DNA from: Methanobacterium_D sp040373355 | Lineage (GTDB): Archaea > Methanobacteriota > Methanobacteria > Methanobacteriales > Methanobacteriaceae | Length of the DNA: 64,000 nucleotides | Direction: 5' to 3' | NCBI RefSeq assembly: GCF_047495555.1 | Contig: NZ_CP166866.1 | Coordinates: forward strand, 1,152,001 to 1,216,000 | Shown here: positions 1 through 9,717 of the stretch, in pieces | Layout: every line of letters begins with the position of its first letter | Numbering within the stretch: position 1 is the first letter of the stretch | Notes under the pieces: model-generated | Told to the model about the DNA's origin: nothing | What the model saw: the letters and a program-made list of their open reading frames with translations, nothing else | Database searches by the model: none | Translations under genes and position numbers: made by a program

Positions 1-710
<710 letters not shown>

Positions 711-730
711 ATTAGTATGATTTCATAGAC

Positions 731-811
731 ACAAGTAGTAAAAGTCACTGTTGGCTTTCTCTTTTCTTAGTTACTTGTTCTAGTTAGGTGTATTCAGTCA
801 GGGTGAACAAG
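731..811 (+). other. 23S-5S spacer with possible processing stems
   Basis: The spacer between 23S and 5S contains two mutually exclusive inverted repeats. ACAAGTA (731-737) can pair with TACTTGT (772-778), and CTTGTTC (774-780) can pair with GAACAAG (805-811). Such stems often serve pre-rRNA processing; that role is inferred only from position. Confidence 0.35.
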
Positions 812-857
812 AAATGCATGGAAAAGTATAAGTATCATATTATTCATATTCATTGTT

Positions 858-974
858 GGTACGGCGACCATAGCGGAGGGGCCACACCTAGACTCGTTTC
901 GATCCTAGAAGTAAAGTCCTCCAGCGATTTAAAGTGTACTGTAGAGATTCTATGGGAAATTTAAGACGCCGCCG
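858..974 (+). rRNA. 5S ribosomal RNA
   Basis: The archaeal 5S consensus is clear: GGTACGGCGACCATAGCGG at the 5' end, then GAGGGGCCACACC, and a 3' end (ACGCCGCC) that pairs with the 5' strand to close helix I. Length is about 117 nt, normal for 5S. It lies about 150 nt downstream of the 23S gene on the same strand. Exact ends are uncertain by a few bases. Confidence 0.95.
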
Positions 975-1154
975 GCCATTTCAAACTTACAACAAATTTT
1001 AATTCTTAATTTATTTTCTAATATTTTTATTACTTTAAAGTGAACCTAAGGGTCACTCAAAACATTTACCAATATCCACTAAAAATTTTCATAACTTAGT
1101 TTATCAATACATTTATCATGTATGATTACATATATTTCAATGTCATATCTTTAC

Positions 1155-1300
<146 letters not shown>

Positions 1301-1446
1301 AATACTAATACTTATTTTAAATTTATAATTGCTATTTTAATTATTATTTTTAGAGGAAAAATTAATTAATCACTTAATAGAAATTAATATATGTTTTTAT
1401 ATGAATTAAAAACCTAATTAAAATATTAAATTTCTAAAGTGAAATC

Positions 1447-2082
1447 ATGTCTCTTTTAACTGCTCTTCAAGATTTTTTTTTAAGTTATGGTGTATTTGGA
1501 GTTTTTTTAGGCTCAATTACTGAACAAATAATTGCCCCAATTCCCTCAAGTATAGTTGTATTAGGTGCAAGCTTTTTAGTTATGCAAGGACTTCCCCTAT
1601 CATTAGGCGCATTTCAGAATTTATTTATTTCAGTATCCATTCCTGCAGCAGCAGGGGTTACAGTAGGATCTCTTTTCTATTATTTTATTTCATATAAAAT
1701 AGGGTTACCTTTTGTAGAAAGAGCAGGAAAATATTTAGGAGTATCTGTAGATGATATACAGAATGTTGAAAAACGAGTTAAAGATAGTGATTACGAGAAT
1801 TTGTTTCTTTTTGGTATAAGGTGTGTACCTATTATTCCGAGTATTGCTGTAAATTTATTCTGTGGTTTAATAAAATATCCACTTAAAAATTATCTTGTTG
1901 TAACGTTTTTAGGTGCACTTGTTCAGGCAACTCTATTAGGAATAGTCGGCTGGCAGGTTGGAAACGTTTATGTAAGTCTTGCAGATGACATATCTTTCTT
2001 AAATGATATGGTGACTATAATTATTGTTGTAGCTGTTGTATTGTATATAATTAAGAAAAAAAGGGAAGGCAATAAGAGTTGA
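1447..2082 (+). CDS. DedA family (SNARE-associated type) membrane protein
   Basis: A 211-residue polytopic membrane protein of the DedA / SNARE-associated superfamily, whose members are implicated in lipid flipping and envelope homeostasis. The N-terminal re-entrant-like stretch carries E26, P31 and P33. The family motif with an Arg followed by prolines is present at about R125 to P131 (GIRCVPIIPS). Hydrophobic segments follow at about 147-172 and 182-203, ending in a Lys-rich tail. The start is preceded by a GTGA-type element (AAGTGAAATC). The stop overlaps the first possible start of the next gene, so the two are probably co-transcribed and coupled. The substrate cannot be read from the sequence. 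Confidence 0.85.
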   Translation: MSLLTALQDFFLSYGVFGVFLGSITEQIIAPIPSSIVVLGASFLVMQGLPLSLGAFQNLFISVSIPAAAGVTVGSLFYYFISYKIGLPFVERAGKYLGVSVDDIQNVEKRVKDSDYENLFLFGIRCVPIIPSIAVNLFCGLIKYPLKNYLVVTFLGALVQATLLGIVGWQVGNVYVSLADDISFLNDMVTIIIVVAVVLYIIKKKREGNKS

Positions 2083-2768
2083 TAACAGGAATGAACATTT
2101 ACAGTCTTTCCTATAAGAATTTAAGAAGGAATAAATTAAGAAATGCTGGAGCAATCTTAAGAATATCTTTTGGTGTAATTGTACTTTTAATTCTTGTAAG
2201 TTCGGGTATAGGCATTGAAACATTCTTAGAAGGCCAAAATGAAGTTGTAAATTCGATTTTGAATCAGTCAATAGGTTTTATCAGTTATTTAAGTACCTAT
2301 ATAAACTCTGTTTTAGGTACTAACTTAACAAGTGCAGAATTCTTTGAAGTTATAAGAAATATTTTAGAAAATATAGTTAATTTACTTGATTTAATGGCAA
2401 GTATAATATTTTTAGTGGGTATTTTCGGCATTATTAATGTTATGAACCTTAATTTAGTTGAAAGAAAGCCTGAAATTGCTCTATTAAAAGTAATGGGTTT
2501 TACAGATATTCAAATAATCACAAGCTTTTTACTGGAAGCAAGTTTATTAGGTTTTATAGGGGCAGTTATTGGAACTACTGTTGTAATTCTAGGAATAACT
2601 ATTTTATCAAGTATAATTGAAATAGAGCTTTTTCAATTTGTAATGCCTCTGTGGTTACCTTTTATTGCTATATTTACCACAACTATACTTAGTGCACTGA
2701 TAGTTCTATATGCTGTTTGGTTAACTATTAAAAAAGACTCTCTGGATACTTTAAGAATATTTTCATAA
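2079..2768 (+). CDS. Minimal FtsX/MacB-type ABC permease without ATPase partner
   Basis: The protein starts like a MacB/LolC permease, with a basic amphipathic stretch (YKNLRRNKLRN) and a first membrane segment. It ends with the FtsX core of three membrane helices, including the typical cytoplasmic turn ERKPEIALLKVMGFT before the third segment. Only about 70 residues separate the first and second membrane segments, whereas family members usually carry an extracytoplasmic domain of about 200 residues there. Total length is 229 residues against about 380-400 for the family. No ATPase gene is adjacent; an orphan ATPase lies at 44171-44827. The first start is a TTG overlapping the previous stop; an ATG at 2091 is an alternative. 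Function is inferred. Confidence 0.7.
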   Translation: MITGMNIYSLSYKNLRRNKLRNAGAILRISFGVIVLLILVSSGIGIETFLEGQNEVVNSILNQSIGFISYLSTYINSVLGTNLTSAEFFEVIRNILENIVNLLDLMASIIFLVGIFGIINVMNLNLVERKPEIALLKVMGFTDIQIITSFLLEASLLGFIGAVIGTTVVILGITILSSIIEIELFQFVMPLWLPFIAIFTTTILSALIVLYAVWLTIKKDSLDTLRIFS

Positions 2769-2802
2769 TAAATTATAGACTTTTGTAAATAAAAGAGATA
2801 AT

Positions 2803-3504
2803 TTAATTTATTATCTCCCCAACATCGTCAGCTACTTTCCAGTGACCACCTTTCTTTTCATCTCTTCGAATTAGCAATATTCCAATTGCTGCACCTACAA
2901 TACCTCCTGCAGTATCTGTGAAGAGATCATTCATGGTATCATTTAGAGGATCTTGTGTAGGTGACCCTTGCATTTGCGTGTTACCTGTAATATCACCTAA
3001 AGGTCCATTTGAAAGGTATTTATCATAGGTATATTCTCCCATTTCCAGTACTCCACCAAAGCCTATGGTTACAATCACAATAACAAATGCCATAGCCCCA
3101 TATGATGCTTTAAGCTTACCGTAGAAATACATTGTATAAACGACCATCATACCAATTAAAGCTATATAAAGTGGTAGCATGAAGTGCATGAAGTTATCGT
3201 AATGTGGAAGTTTGACATATAATCCTAGTGCATCTCCACCAACTAGTTCAAAGAGTACCATGGCAAGTAACAGTAGCTCAATTTCAACTGGAAGTGCACG
3301 TATTCGGCCACGTGTAAAGAATGCTGGAGCATTAATTATAGCTAAAGCTATTAAAATAAGGAGTCCAAAGATTCTTTCAGCACCATTTGTTCCCCCAAAG
3401 AAAAGAACATAAAAACCGGCCAACAAAAGAAAAACGCGCATTATTATAATTAGACGTTTTTGTAGCGGACTTATATTTTCATTATCTGGATTTAAGTAAC
3501 CCAT
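2803..3504 (-). CDS. Polytopic membrane protein, DUF2238/YjdF-like
   Basis: About 233 residues with some six hydrophobic segments. The reading frame is open further upstream, but the ATG at 3504 has AGGTGAT four bases in front and is the best start. Conserved-looking polar stretches lie between membrane segments: a YDNFMHF motif, an EMGEYTYDKY motif and DPLNDTMNDLFTDTAGG shortly before the last helix. This pattern of Asp, His and Glu in membrane loops resembles the DUF2238 (YjdF) group of unknown function; the assignment is tentative. It is convergent with the permease gene and not obviously in an operon. Confidence 0.6.
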   Translation of the reverse strand: MGYLNPDNENISPLQKRLIIIMRVFLLLAGFYVLFFGGTNGAERIFGLLILIALAIINAPAFFTRGRIRALPVEIELLLLAMVLFELVGGDALGLYVKLPHYDNFMHFMLPLYIALIGMMVVYTMYFYGKLKASYGAMAFVIVIVTIGFGGVLEMGEYTYDKYLSNGPLGDITGNTQMQGSPTQDPLNDTMNDLFTDTAGGIVGAAIGILLIRRDEKKGGHWKVADDVGEIIN

Positions 3505-3709
3505 ATTTATCACCTGATTATGTATTATTTTCACATATATAATAATCCTATTATTCTGCCACAATAAGAAGAAGGTATGGATATAGAATAAGTCATAGAT
3601 TATGGGCACCAATAGAGATAAATTCATGTCCTAATTTGTAAAATCAAATCTAAGTTATAATAAAATAAATTAAAAATGAATAATTAAAAAGTAATGTATT
3701 TGAAATTAA

Positions 3710-4084
3710 TTAAGGTGGTTGTATTAATTCGATCTGTACTCCTTGAGGGTCTTTAAGAAATGCTATTTTAGTTCCGTTAGCGGTATCTATAGGGCCTCTT
3801 GTAAATTCAATTCCCTCATCTTTTAATTCTCGAGCTGTTTTTTCCATATTTTCTACTTCTAATCCTACCATAAAAAGTCCTTTTTGATCTTTCATTTGGG
3901 GATATTGTTTATCCATTCCTTCTACAAGCTCAAGCATACTGTCTCCTTCTCCTTTTAAAAATGCGACATTTACACCTTTTTCTGGTGTGAAACGTCTATT
4001 TTCCTCAAAGCCTAATACATTAGTATAAAACTTAATTTCTTCTTCAAGGTTATCTACTGCAATGTTAGTGTATTTAATTTTCAT
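3710..4084 (-). CDS. VOC (glyoxalase/bleomycin resistance) superfamily protein
   Basis: A single-domain VOC protein of 124 residues with two beta-alpha-beta-beta-beta modules: KYTNIAVDNLEEEIKFY at the N terminus and the second module from about residue 70, ending DPQGVQIELIQ. The C-terminal metal-ligand Glu is present (about E119), as is a Glu near residue 52. The usual first His ligand is replaced by Asn (N7), so classical glyoxalase I metal binding may be altered. It has a strong GGAGG ribosome-binding site 5-6 bases upstream. It is monocistronic. The substrate is unknown. Confidence 0.8.
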   Translation of the reverse strand: MKIKYTNIAVDNLEEEIKFYTNVLGFEENRRFTPEKGVNVAFLKGEGDSMLELVEGMDKQYPQMKDQKGLFMVGLEVENMEKTARELKDEGIEFTRGPIDTANGTKIAFLKDPQGVQIELIQPP

Positions 4085-4161
4085 AATTTAACCTCCAAAA
4101 AATGTTGATTATATTATGATTATAAGAAGGTTAAATTATTACTGTAACATAAAAAATAAGA

Positions 4162-4683
4162 TTATATTTTTTCTATATATGCAGCTTTAATAAAAGGAAC
4201 ATCATTATTATCTACTATAACAAAGTTACTAAATTCTCCATAAACTTCTAATTTGTCTCCTACTGCAAATGGGATTTCGCTTGAGTATGAAGCTACAGCG
4301 TATGGATATTTGGATAAACCTGGAACTTTGACTTGAACATCAGTGTTGCCGTTAATATTTTGCATAATTTCAGATAATTCTCCTTTAATTTTAACTTTTT
4401 TTCCATTTAGTTGCTCTAAATCACTTTCAGATTTATTTAAATCTATTTCTATGCATGAAAATTTATATGCTGGAATATTAGCACTGTTAATGGTAGGTAT
4501 ATACATTGAATCTTGAATCAACAAAAAAGAAGATACTAAAATGACTCCAATAGCCAAAAATACTACTAAAATTACAAATTTAACTTCCCAGTTGGTTTTA
4601 GTATAATATAATTTTTTATGGCATTTACTACAAAGAACAGTATCATCTTCGTTTTCGGTTCCGCAATTATGACAGAAGACCAT
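4162..4683 (-). CDS. Zinc-ribbon membrane-anchored protein with OB-like C-terminal domain
   Basis: The N terminus carries a compact zinc ribbon (C4, C7, C18, C21). A single membrane segment follows at about 34-54, then a predicted extracytoplasmic beta-rich domain of about 115 residues that contains LNGKKVKIKGELSE and VGDKLEVYGEF, typical of OB-fold strands. The start has a good AGAGGA element. It lies 11 bases downstream of the MutS-like gene, so it is the second gene of that operon. No specific function is recognised; a role in an envelope complex is only a guess. Confidence 0.7.
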   Translation of the reverse strand: MVFCHNCGTENEDDTVLCSKCHKKLYYTKTNWEVKFVILVVFLAIGVILVSSFLLIQDSMYIPTINSANIPAYKFSCIEIDLNKSESDLEQLNGKKVKIKGELSEIMQNINGNTDVQVKVPGLSKYPYAVASYSSEIPFAVGDKLEVYGEFSNFVIVDNNDVPFIKAAYIEKI

Positions 4684-4694
4684 TTATTTTTCCT

Positions 4695-6584
4695 CTAAAA
4701 TTTCTCTAATATCTGCCCATAAATATCTTTTATTCTACCATCAGACTTTTGATAAATCATCCTAAGAATTAATTCAGGTGTACTTTTAGCTAAATAATTC
4801 ATCCGTGGTGTCCTATCTACAAGAAGATTATAATTTTCATCAAGACCTTTTGCCTCTATTCCGTCAACTCTAACTTCTGTATATTTCATTATCTCACGCG
4901 CCATGTGGGTTACAATGACTGCGTAAGAATCTGATCCTTTTAAAAGATCTATAAAGCTTGCAATTATCTTTACTGCAGCTTCAAGTTCTGTAATTGCTTC
5001 TAATTCGTCGAGTAAGACAAGCTTGGAAGTATCAGTTATTACAACAGGCATGAATGTATTCAGGAACGATTCAAAAGCTCCTGCATCAAGTGATCTTTGC
5101 TTTGAGAAGAAATATATTTCATCAGTAAGCTTTACAACTGCTTCTTCTGCGCAAACCGGAAGTCCCATTTGGGTCATTATTGAAATTTGAGCAAGTGTTT
5201 CAAGTAGGGTTGTTTTACCTCCACTATTTGCTCCAGTTAAAAGTACAACATTTTCTGGATCTTGGAGAGAATAGTTTATCCTTTGAATGTTTTCATCTAA
5301 CGCTAAATTAAGGTGAATTGCACCCGTAAAATTAAAAACATCCCCTATTGTTGGTAAGTTTAAATTATAATCATATGCAAAACAGCCTAATGCAAACTCA
5401 TAATCAAATTCAAGAATTTCGTGAATTTCAGATTCAACAGTTGTTTTTAAATTAGAAAGTCTTGAAGCAGCTTTTACTTTTTTATCAAAGGTATTCAGGT
5501 GTTGTCTTGCAATCTCCTGTCGTTTAACTCTTTCAACTTCATGATCATCTATCTCAATAGGGTATTTTTGTATAAATGGATCAAACGAACAGCCTGTTTT
5601 TTCTTTAATTTCATCTTTTGCTTCTTTTATAACATCATCAAATATATTTTGGATCTTAGATGGCATTCCTTCATTCATCAATGCTAAAACTTCATCTCCC
5701 TTAAGATCAACCTGTTTAATACTATCTTTAAGTTTAGTATCTGCTTTTTTCTTTGCATCCTCAACTGCACTGTCAAATATACTTTCATCAACTTTAGCTG
5801 ACTCCAGAGAATCAAGAATTTCTATAACTTCTCCAATAACTGAATTTCGTTCCAAAATATTTTTAATTTTTAAAACATTGCTTAAGAGATCATAATTAGT
5901 ATAATAATAAGAGAGGACAGTTTCAGGCACAATTTCATGCTCTATGGAATCTGAAGTGACCATAGCAACGTTATATGCATCATCAAGTTCAATTTGTCCT
6001 GTAGAAAAGATATACACTACAAATTCATAATCTTCAATGTTTTCTATCTCTTCAGCAGTCATTATAGTGGCATATCTATTCAAATCCATTTCCATAAGTC
6101 TTCTATAGTCCTCCCTTGATTCAACAAGTATTGCTTTTGTTGGATCGTATTTAGGTTTATCTTTTCCTGAAGGATTTACTTTTTTAAGTAGATTACTAAT
6201 TTCGTCTACGGGAAGTGTTGAAACAGTTTCCTTTGCATTCATTACAAATTCAAGATTTTCCTGAATCATTTTAATATCATTTGTTGGACCCATTAGAAGA
6301 ACACGGTTTTTTCCATACTTTGTATTGGCATATTTTAGAATTCTGGCAATTATATCGTCATATATTTGAATTGATCTACCAGTTTTTAGAAATTCCTCTC
6401 TAGGATTACCTAAAGCCATATTTACTATTTCTATGGCTTTAGATTGACTGACTCCTTCAATTCGTGAAATTCTATCAATTTCATAGTTTTTAATTGCGGC
6501 GGTTAATCCTTTTTCACCTCCAAAACTGTCAACTATCTTTTTGGCGAGTTTATCGCCAATTCCCTTTATTTTTGTTAAATCCAC
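4695..6584 (-). CDS. MutS2-like DNA-binding ATPase with N-terminal HhH domain
   Basis: A 629-residue archaeal MutS-family protein. Residues 1-55 form helix-hairpin-helix repeats (IKGIGDKLAKKIV and IEGVSQSKAIEIV). The middle is a long helical core or clamp, and the C-terminal ABC-type ATPase has Walker A GANSGGKTT near residue 450 and Walker B KLVLLDELE near 526, followed by a conserved THM motif. The Smr nuclease domain of bacterial MutS2 is absent. The family acts on branched DNA or recombination intermediates rather than classical mismatch repair; that role is inferred. The start is GTG with GGTGAT upstream. It is followed by the zinc-ribbon gene. Confidence 0.88.
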   Translation of the reverse strand: MDLTKIKGIGDKLAKKIVDSFGGEKGLTAAIKNYEIDRISRIEGVSQSKAIEIVNMALGNPREEFLKTGRSIQIYDDIIARILKYANTKYGKNRVLLMGPTNDIKMIQENLEFVMNAKETVSTLPVDEISNLLKKVNPSGKDKPKYDPTKAILVESREDYRRLMEMDLNRYATIMTAEEIENIEDYEFVVYIFSTGQIELDDAYNVAMVTSDSIEHEIVPETVLSYYYTNYDLLSNVLKIKNILERNSVIGEVIEILDSLESAKVDESIFDSAVEDAKKKADTKLKDSIKQVDLKGDEVLALMNEGMPSKIQNIFDDVIKEAKDEIKEKTGCSFDPFIQKYPIEIDDHEVERVKRQEIARQHLNTFDKKVKAASRLSNLKTTVESEIHEILEFDYEFALGCFAYDYNLNLPTIGDVFNFTGAIHLNLALDENIQRINYSLQDPENVVLLTGANSGGKTTLLETLAQISIMTQMGLPVCAEEAVVKLTDEIYFFSKQRSLDAGAFESFLNTFMPVVITDTSKLVLLDELEAITELEAAVKIIASFIDLLKGSDSYAVIVTHMAREIMKYTEVRVDGIEAKGLDENYNLLVDRTPRMNYLAKSTPELILRMIYQKSDGRIKDIYGQILEKF

Positions 6585-6930
6585 TTTTTATCACCAATAA
6601 AGTAATATAATTTAATTAGAATTAGTTTGTAAAATTTTTATTATTTTTTAAGCTATTAATTACAAGATCATATCTTTTAAAATCTAGTTTAAATAGAAAT
6701 TTTTTTGATATATTATTTTTTATACTATAAAAGATATGTTATACTTTTATAGTATTTACCTAGCATATGAAAAGTAATCTAAAAATAGTATAAAACATTG
6801 TAACTGTATTACCTATATGCAATTTTAAATTACATGATTTCAGAACTTAGTAGTGATTAGAAGTATATACAATAAATCCATAAGACTCTTTTAATATATG
6901 ATAACATCATTCTTAAATAGAGTTTCATTA

Positions 6931-7170
6931 GCATGCAAAAAACTTTGTTTTTTGGGCCACAAAACATTCGAAATCTATGATTTCGATGTTTACGAAACTC
7001 TCAAACGTTCGGTTTAGAGCGCAAAACTAAATTTTTGCTTGCTGATTTTCGTAAACGTGAAAAACTGCGTTTTTCGCATGTTACAGATCAGAGATTTGTA
7101 AACTGGAAGTTTTGTGAGAATGGAAAAATTTTCAATTTTTCCGGCTACGAAACTATGTTTCGTAAGCATT
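6931..7170. repeat. Tandem hairpin array A
   Basis: The 660-bp divergent gap (6585-7246) between the MutS-like gene and the TauE gene holds a chain of short perfect hairpins. They include CGAAATC-TAT-GATTTCG (6969-6985), GCAAAA/TTTTGC (7021-7038), GAAAAAC-TGC-GTTTTTC (7059-7075), GGAAAAATT-TTC-AATTTTTCC (7122-7142) and TACGAAAC-TAT-GTTTCGTA (7146-7164), plus an A-rich/T-rich pair near 6935-6953. Stems are 6-9 bp and loops mostly 3 nt. The same architecture recurs at four other loci in this window. The rest of the gap is AT-rich with nothing recognised. Confidence 0.8.
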
Positions 7171-7246
7171 TGGTAAATAACATTTGATCTAAAATTAATA
7201 AATAATATATAGTTTCTTAAAAATTTTAAATAAATGGGTTAATTCT

Positions 7247-8056
7247 ATGGATATCAATCTTTTCTATTTAATAGTGTTATTAATTACGGGGGCAGGAATA
7301 GGATTTGCTTCAGGACTTTTAGGAGTTGGCGGTGGATTTGTAATGGTTCCCATTCAATATTGGCTTTTAACTTCAATGGGTATTGATCCTACAATTGCAA
7401 TAAGAGTTTCAATAGGTACAAGTCTTGCAGTGATACTTCCTACTGCAATAAGTGGCGCATATGGTCATTATAAGAAAAGTGCAGTTCTGCTTAAATCTGC
7501 TATATCTTTAGGAGTTACTGGAATAATGGGTGGAATTATCGGAGGAACAATTGCGTCTAATATTCCGGGAGATATTCTAACATTCATTTTTGGTACTGCA
7601 GCTATAATTGTTGCAATTAGAATGATCATGTCTATAAATCATGAGAGTAATGAAGAACCTAAAAATAATCTTTTTTATTATATTGTTGGGGGTCTTTTTG
7701 CTGGATTTATGTCAGGACTTCTTGGAGTAGGGGGAGGATTTATAATTGTTCCTTTTATGGTTATTTTAATGAAATATGATATACATAAAGCTATTGGGAC
7801 ATCTACAGCAGTAATTGTGTTTACTTCAATTGGAGGAATAATCTCATATATCTTAAATGGTCAGGGAGTCTATGGATTGCCTCCTTATTCATTAGGATAT
7901 GTCAATGTACTCCAATTTGCCATTTTGGCGTGTGCAAGTATTCCATTGGCACAGCTAGGAGCTAAAGCAGCTCATGTTCTTCCTTCAAAACAATTAAATT
8001 ACATTTTTATTGCTATGTTGGTTTATGTGGGCTTAAATATGATTGGAATTCTATAA
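7247..8056 (+). CDS. TauE/SafE family (UPF0721) membrane transporter
   Basis: A 269-residue polytopic membrane protein built from two homologous halves. Each begins with the family signature GLLGVGGGF followed by a hydrophobic VP/VP motif (about residues 23-36 and 157-169), and a conserved GTS motif follows in each half (SIGTSLAV and AIGTSTAV). TauE/SafE proteins export sulfite, sulfonates or related organic anions; the substrate here cannot be told. The start has no strong Shine-Dalgarno. A perfect 10-bp hairpin with a T-rich tail lies about 100 bp downstream and may terminate the transcript. Confidence 0.88.
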   Translation: MDINLFYLIVLLITGAGIGFASGLLGVGGGFVMVPIQYWLLTSMGIDPTIAIRVSIGTSLAVILPTAISGAYGHYKKSAVLLKSAISLGVTGIMGGIIGGTIASNIPGDILTFIFGTAAIIVAIRMIMSINHESNEEPKNNLFYYIVGGLFAGFMSGLLGVGGGFIIVPFMVILMKYDIHKAIGTSTAVIVFTSIGGIISYILNGQGVYGLPPYSLGYVNVLQFAILACASIPLAQLGAKAAHVLPSKQLNYIFIAMLVYVGLNMIGIL

Positions 8057-8146
8057 CTTACTTTTAAATTTAGAATTCTATTAATTGTAGAACAAAATAA
8101 ATCAGTTAAAAAAGAATTTTAAAATCTAATATTTTCTTAGATTGAA

Positions 8147-8282
8147 AACATGTAGAGAATCTCAAGAGGGATCATACCCTCTTGAGTTTATTGAAGGATT
8201 TACGTATGTTATAGCTATAGGAAGGGCTTTCGCGCGGTCACATGTTAGAAACCTATTTATCTATTTTGGTGCCCTTCCCTAT
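8147..8282 (+). ncRNA. Candidate structured RNA between TauE gene and a 62-residue gene
   Basis: The 380-bp gap 8057-8438 has a locally GC-rich block with strong pairing. ATAGGAAGGGC (8217-8227) pairs with GCCCTTCCCTAT (8271-8282, one bulged base). AACATGT (8147-8153) can pair with ACATGTT near 8239-8246, interleaved with that helix. CTCAAGAGGG (8161-8170) pairs perfectly with CCCTCTTGAG (8177-8186). Interleaved helices suggest a folded RNA rather than a simple terminator. No known family was recognised. The plus strand is assumed from the neighbours. Confidence 0.45.
8161..8190 (+). terminator. Hairpin with T-rich tail
   Basis: A perfect 10-bp stem with a 6-nt loop is followed by TTTATT. 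It could end the TauE transcript or be the first helix of the structured element around it. Confidence 0.4.
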
Positions 8283-8438
8283 GATTATATTATTATTTTT
8301 ATATCATAAAAAATTTGCTATTAATCATACCATTTATAATTTACTATTTTATAGTCAATTAAATCAGTTAATAGAAAATTGTAAGTAGTGCTTTAGACTA
8401 ATATAATATACCTCTGAGGTTATTGGAGGTAAAACTAA

Positions 8439-8627
8439 ATGAATGATATTAATAATGATGTATCCAACTATTTTTTAAATGCGGCATATAAGTGCAGACC
8501 AACAGAATTAGAATTCTTACTTCTAAAAATTGAAAATGAAATTAAAAATCAAAAATATAAGAATAATGTCCTTCTAAGAGCCAAAACTATTGTTACAAGC
8601 AAGTTAGCGTTATATAACAGTAAATAA
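8439..8627 (+). CDS. Small hypothetical protein, 62 aa
   Basis: A short helical, charged protein with no recognised domain; it has no signal peptide or membrane segment. The main support is a strong GGAGGT ribosome-binding site eight bases before the ATG and normal codon use for the window. It lies alone between the structured element at 8147-8282 and a convergent ferredoxin gene. Confidence 0.6.
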   Translation: MNDINNDVSNYFLNAAYKCRPTELEFLLLKIENEIKNQKYKNNVLLRAKTIVTSKLALYNSK

Positions 8628-8801
8628 TATTATCTAAATTCTTTTTTAGTAATTAATTCAAACCAGTTAACATAATTTGGCATATACTATAGCTAACATA
8701 AAATTATTATATCTTATGGCGTTAATGTGTCTGATTATATAGATGATTAATATAAATAATAAAATAATTTCTCTTATCCTAATTTATAGTTAAATTAGAT
8801 A

Positions 8802-9620
8802 CTAAATTATTTCTCCACTTATAGAAATTGTATAATCTTTAACTATTATGTTCTTTTGAGATTTTTCTAATGCTCTTCTAACTATAACTTCAATACCTGA
8901 ACAGCATGGAACTTCCATATGTACTATAGAAATTGAATTTATATCCTGTTTTTCGAAAATTTCAGCTAATTTGTCTACATATTGTTCTATGGTTTTATCC
9001 AGTTTTGGACAGAGAATAATTAGAACTTTATCTTTTAAAAATCTCTGATGGAAATTAGGGTAAGCAAACGGTGCACAATCAGCAGCTATCAATAAATCAG
9101 CATTTTTAAAATATGGTGCATTTGGGTTTAAAAGCTGTAACTGTACAGGCCAGTTTCTAAGCTCTGCACTTAATATCTGCGATTCATCAGTACTTTCTAC
9201 TTTATTTCGACTTAAATCCATGGCCATTGAACCTGGACAACCGCACTTTGATTCATTTTCTCCTTCATAATCTGGAACTTCAATATTTTTTTCTTTTAAA
9301 AAGTTAATAGCTTGATTTAAAAATTCATTCTGAGCATGATCGTTTAGATGTTTTAAATGTGCTCTTATTACATTTGGGCCAGCTTTTACAACATTTTCCA
9401 TAACTTTGTATTCATCATAAGGCTCTGCTTCTCTTTGTTCGACTTCTATTGCATCTCTGGGGCAATTTCCAATACATGCTCCTAATCCATCGCAGAATAG
9501 ATCGCTTATAAGTCTAGCTTTTCCATCAATTACCTGTAAGGCGCCTTCAGGGCATCCGGGGATACATTCGCCGCACCCACTGCATTTTTCTTCATTAATT
9601 TTGATAATATCTCTTTTCAT
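8802..9620 (-). CDS. 4Fe-4S dicluster ferredoxin-domain protein
   Basis: The N terminus carries two 4Fe-4S binding motifs: CSGCGECIPGC with a distal CP, and CDGLGACIGNC followed by CP. A Cys-containing region follows (CGCPG near residue 129), then a C-terminal domain with further cysteines (AADCAPFAYPNF and EVPCCSG). It is about 272 residues if it starts at the ATG at 9620, which has GGTGG nine bases upstream; an in-frame TTG at 9644 is less likely. It is probably a cytoplasmic electron-transfer or iron-sulfur protein. The partner is unknown, and no oxidoreductase gene is adjacent. Confidence 0.82.
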   Translation of the reverse strand: MKRDIIKINEEKCSGCGECIPGCPEGALQVIDGKARLISDLFCDGLGACIGNCPRDAIEVEQREAEPYDEYKVMENVVKAGPNVIRAHLKHLNDHAQNEFLNQAINFLKEKNIEVPDYEGENESKCGCPGSMAMDLSRNKVESTDESQILSAELRNWPVQLQLLNPNAPYFKNADLLIAADCAPFAYPNFHQRFLKDKVLIILCPKLDKTIEQYVDKLAEIFEKQDINSISIVHMEVPCCSGIEVIVRRALEKSQKNIIVKDYTISISGEII

Positions 9621-9717
9621 AACTATTTTCCACCTTATTTGCAAATACAGATAATTTTAAACTTAATTTAGAATTATTTTTACTAACTTATCTATTATTT
9701 GGTTAAACTTAAAAGAA

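Noticed and set aside
1999..2271. 90-codon minus-strand frame
   Set aside because: It is antisense to the end of the DedA gene and the start of the permease gene, with no independent support.
6931..7170. Hairpin arrays as CRISPR
   Set aside because: There are no identical repeats with equal-length unique spacers; the units are different palindromes packed without spacers, and no cas genes are near.
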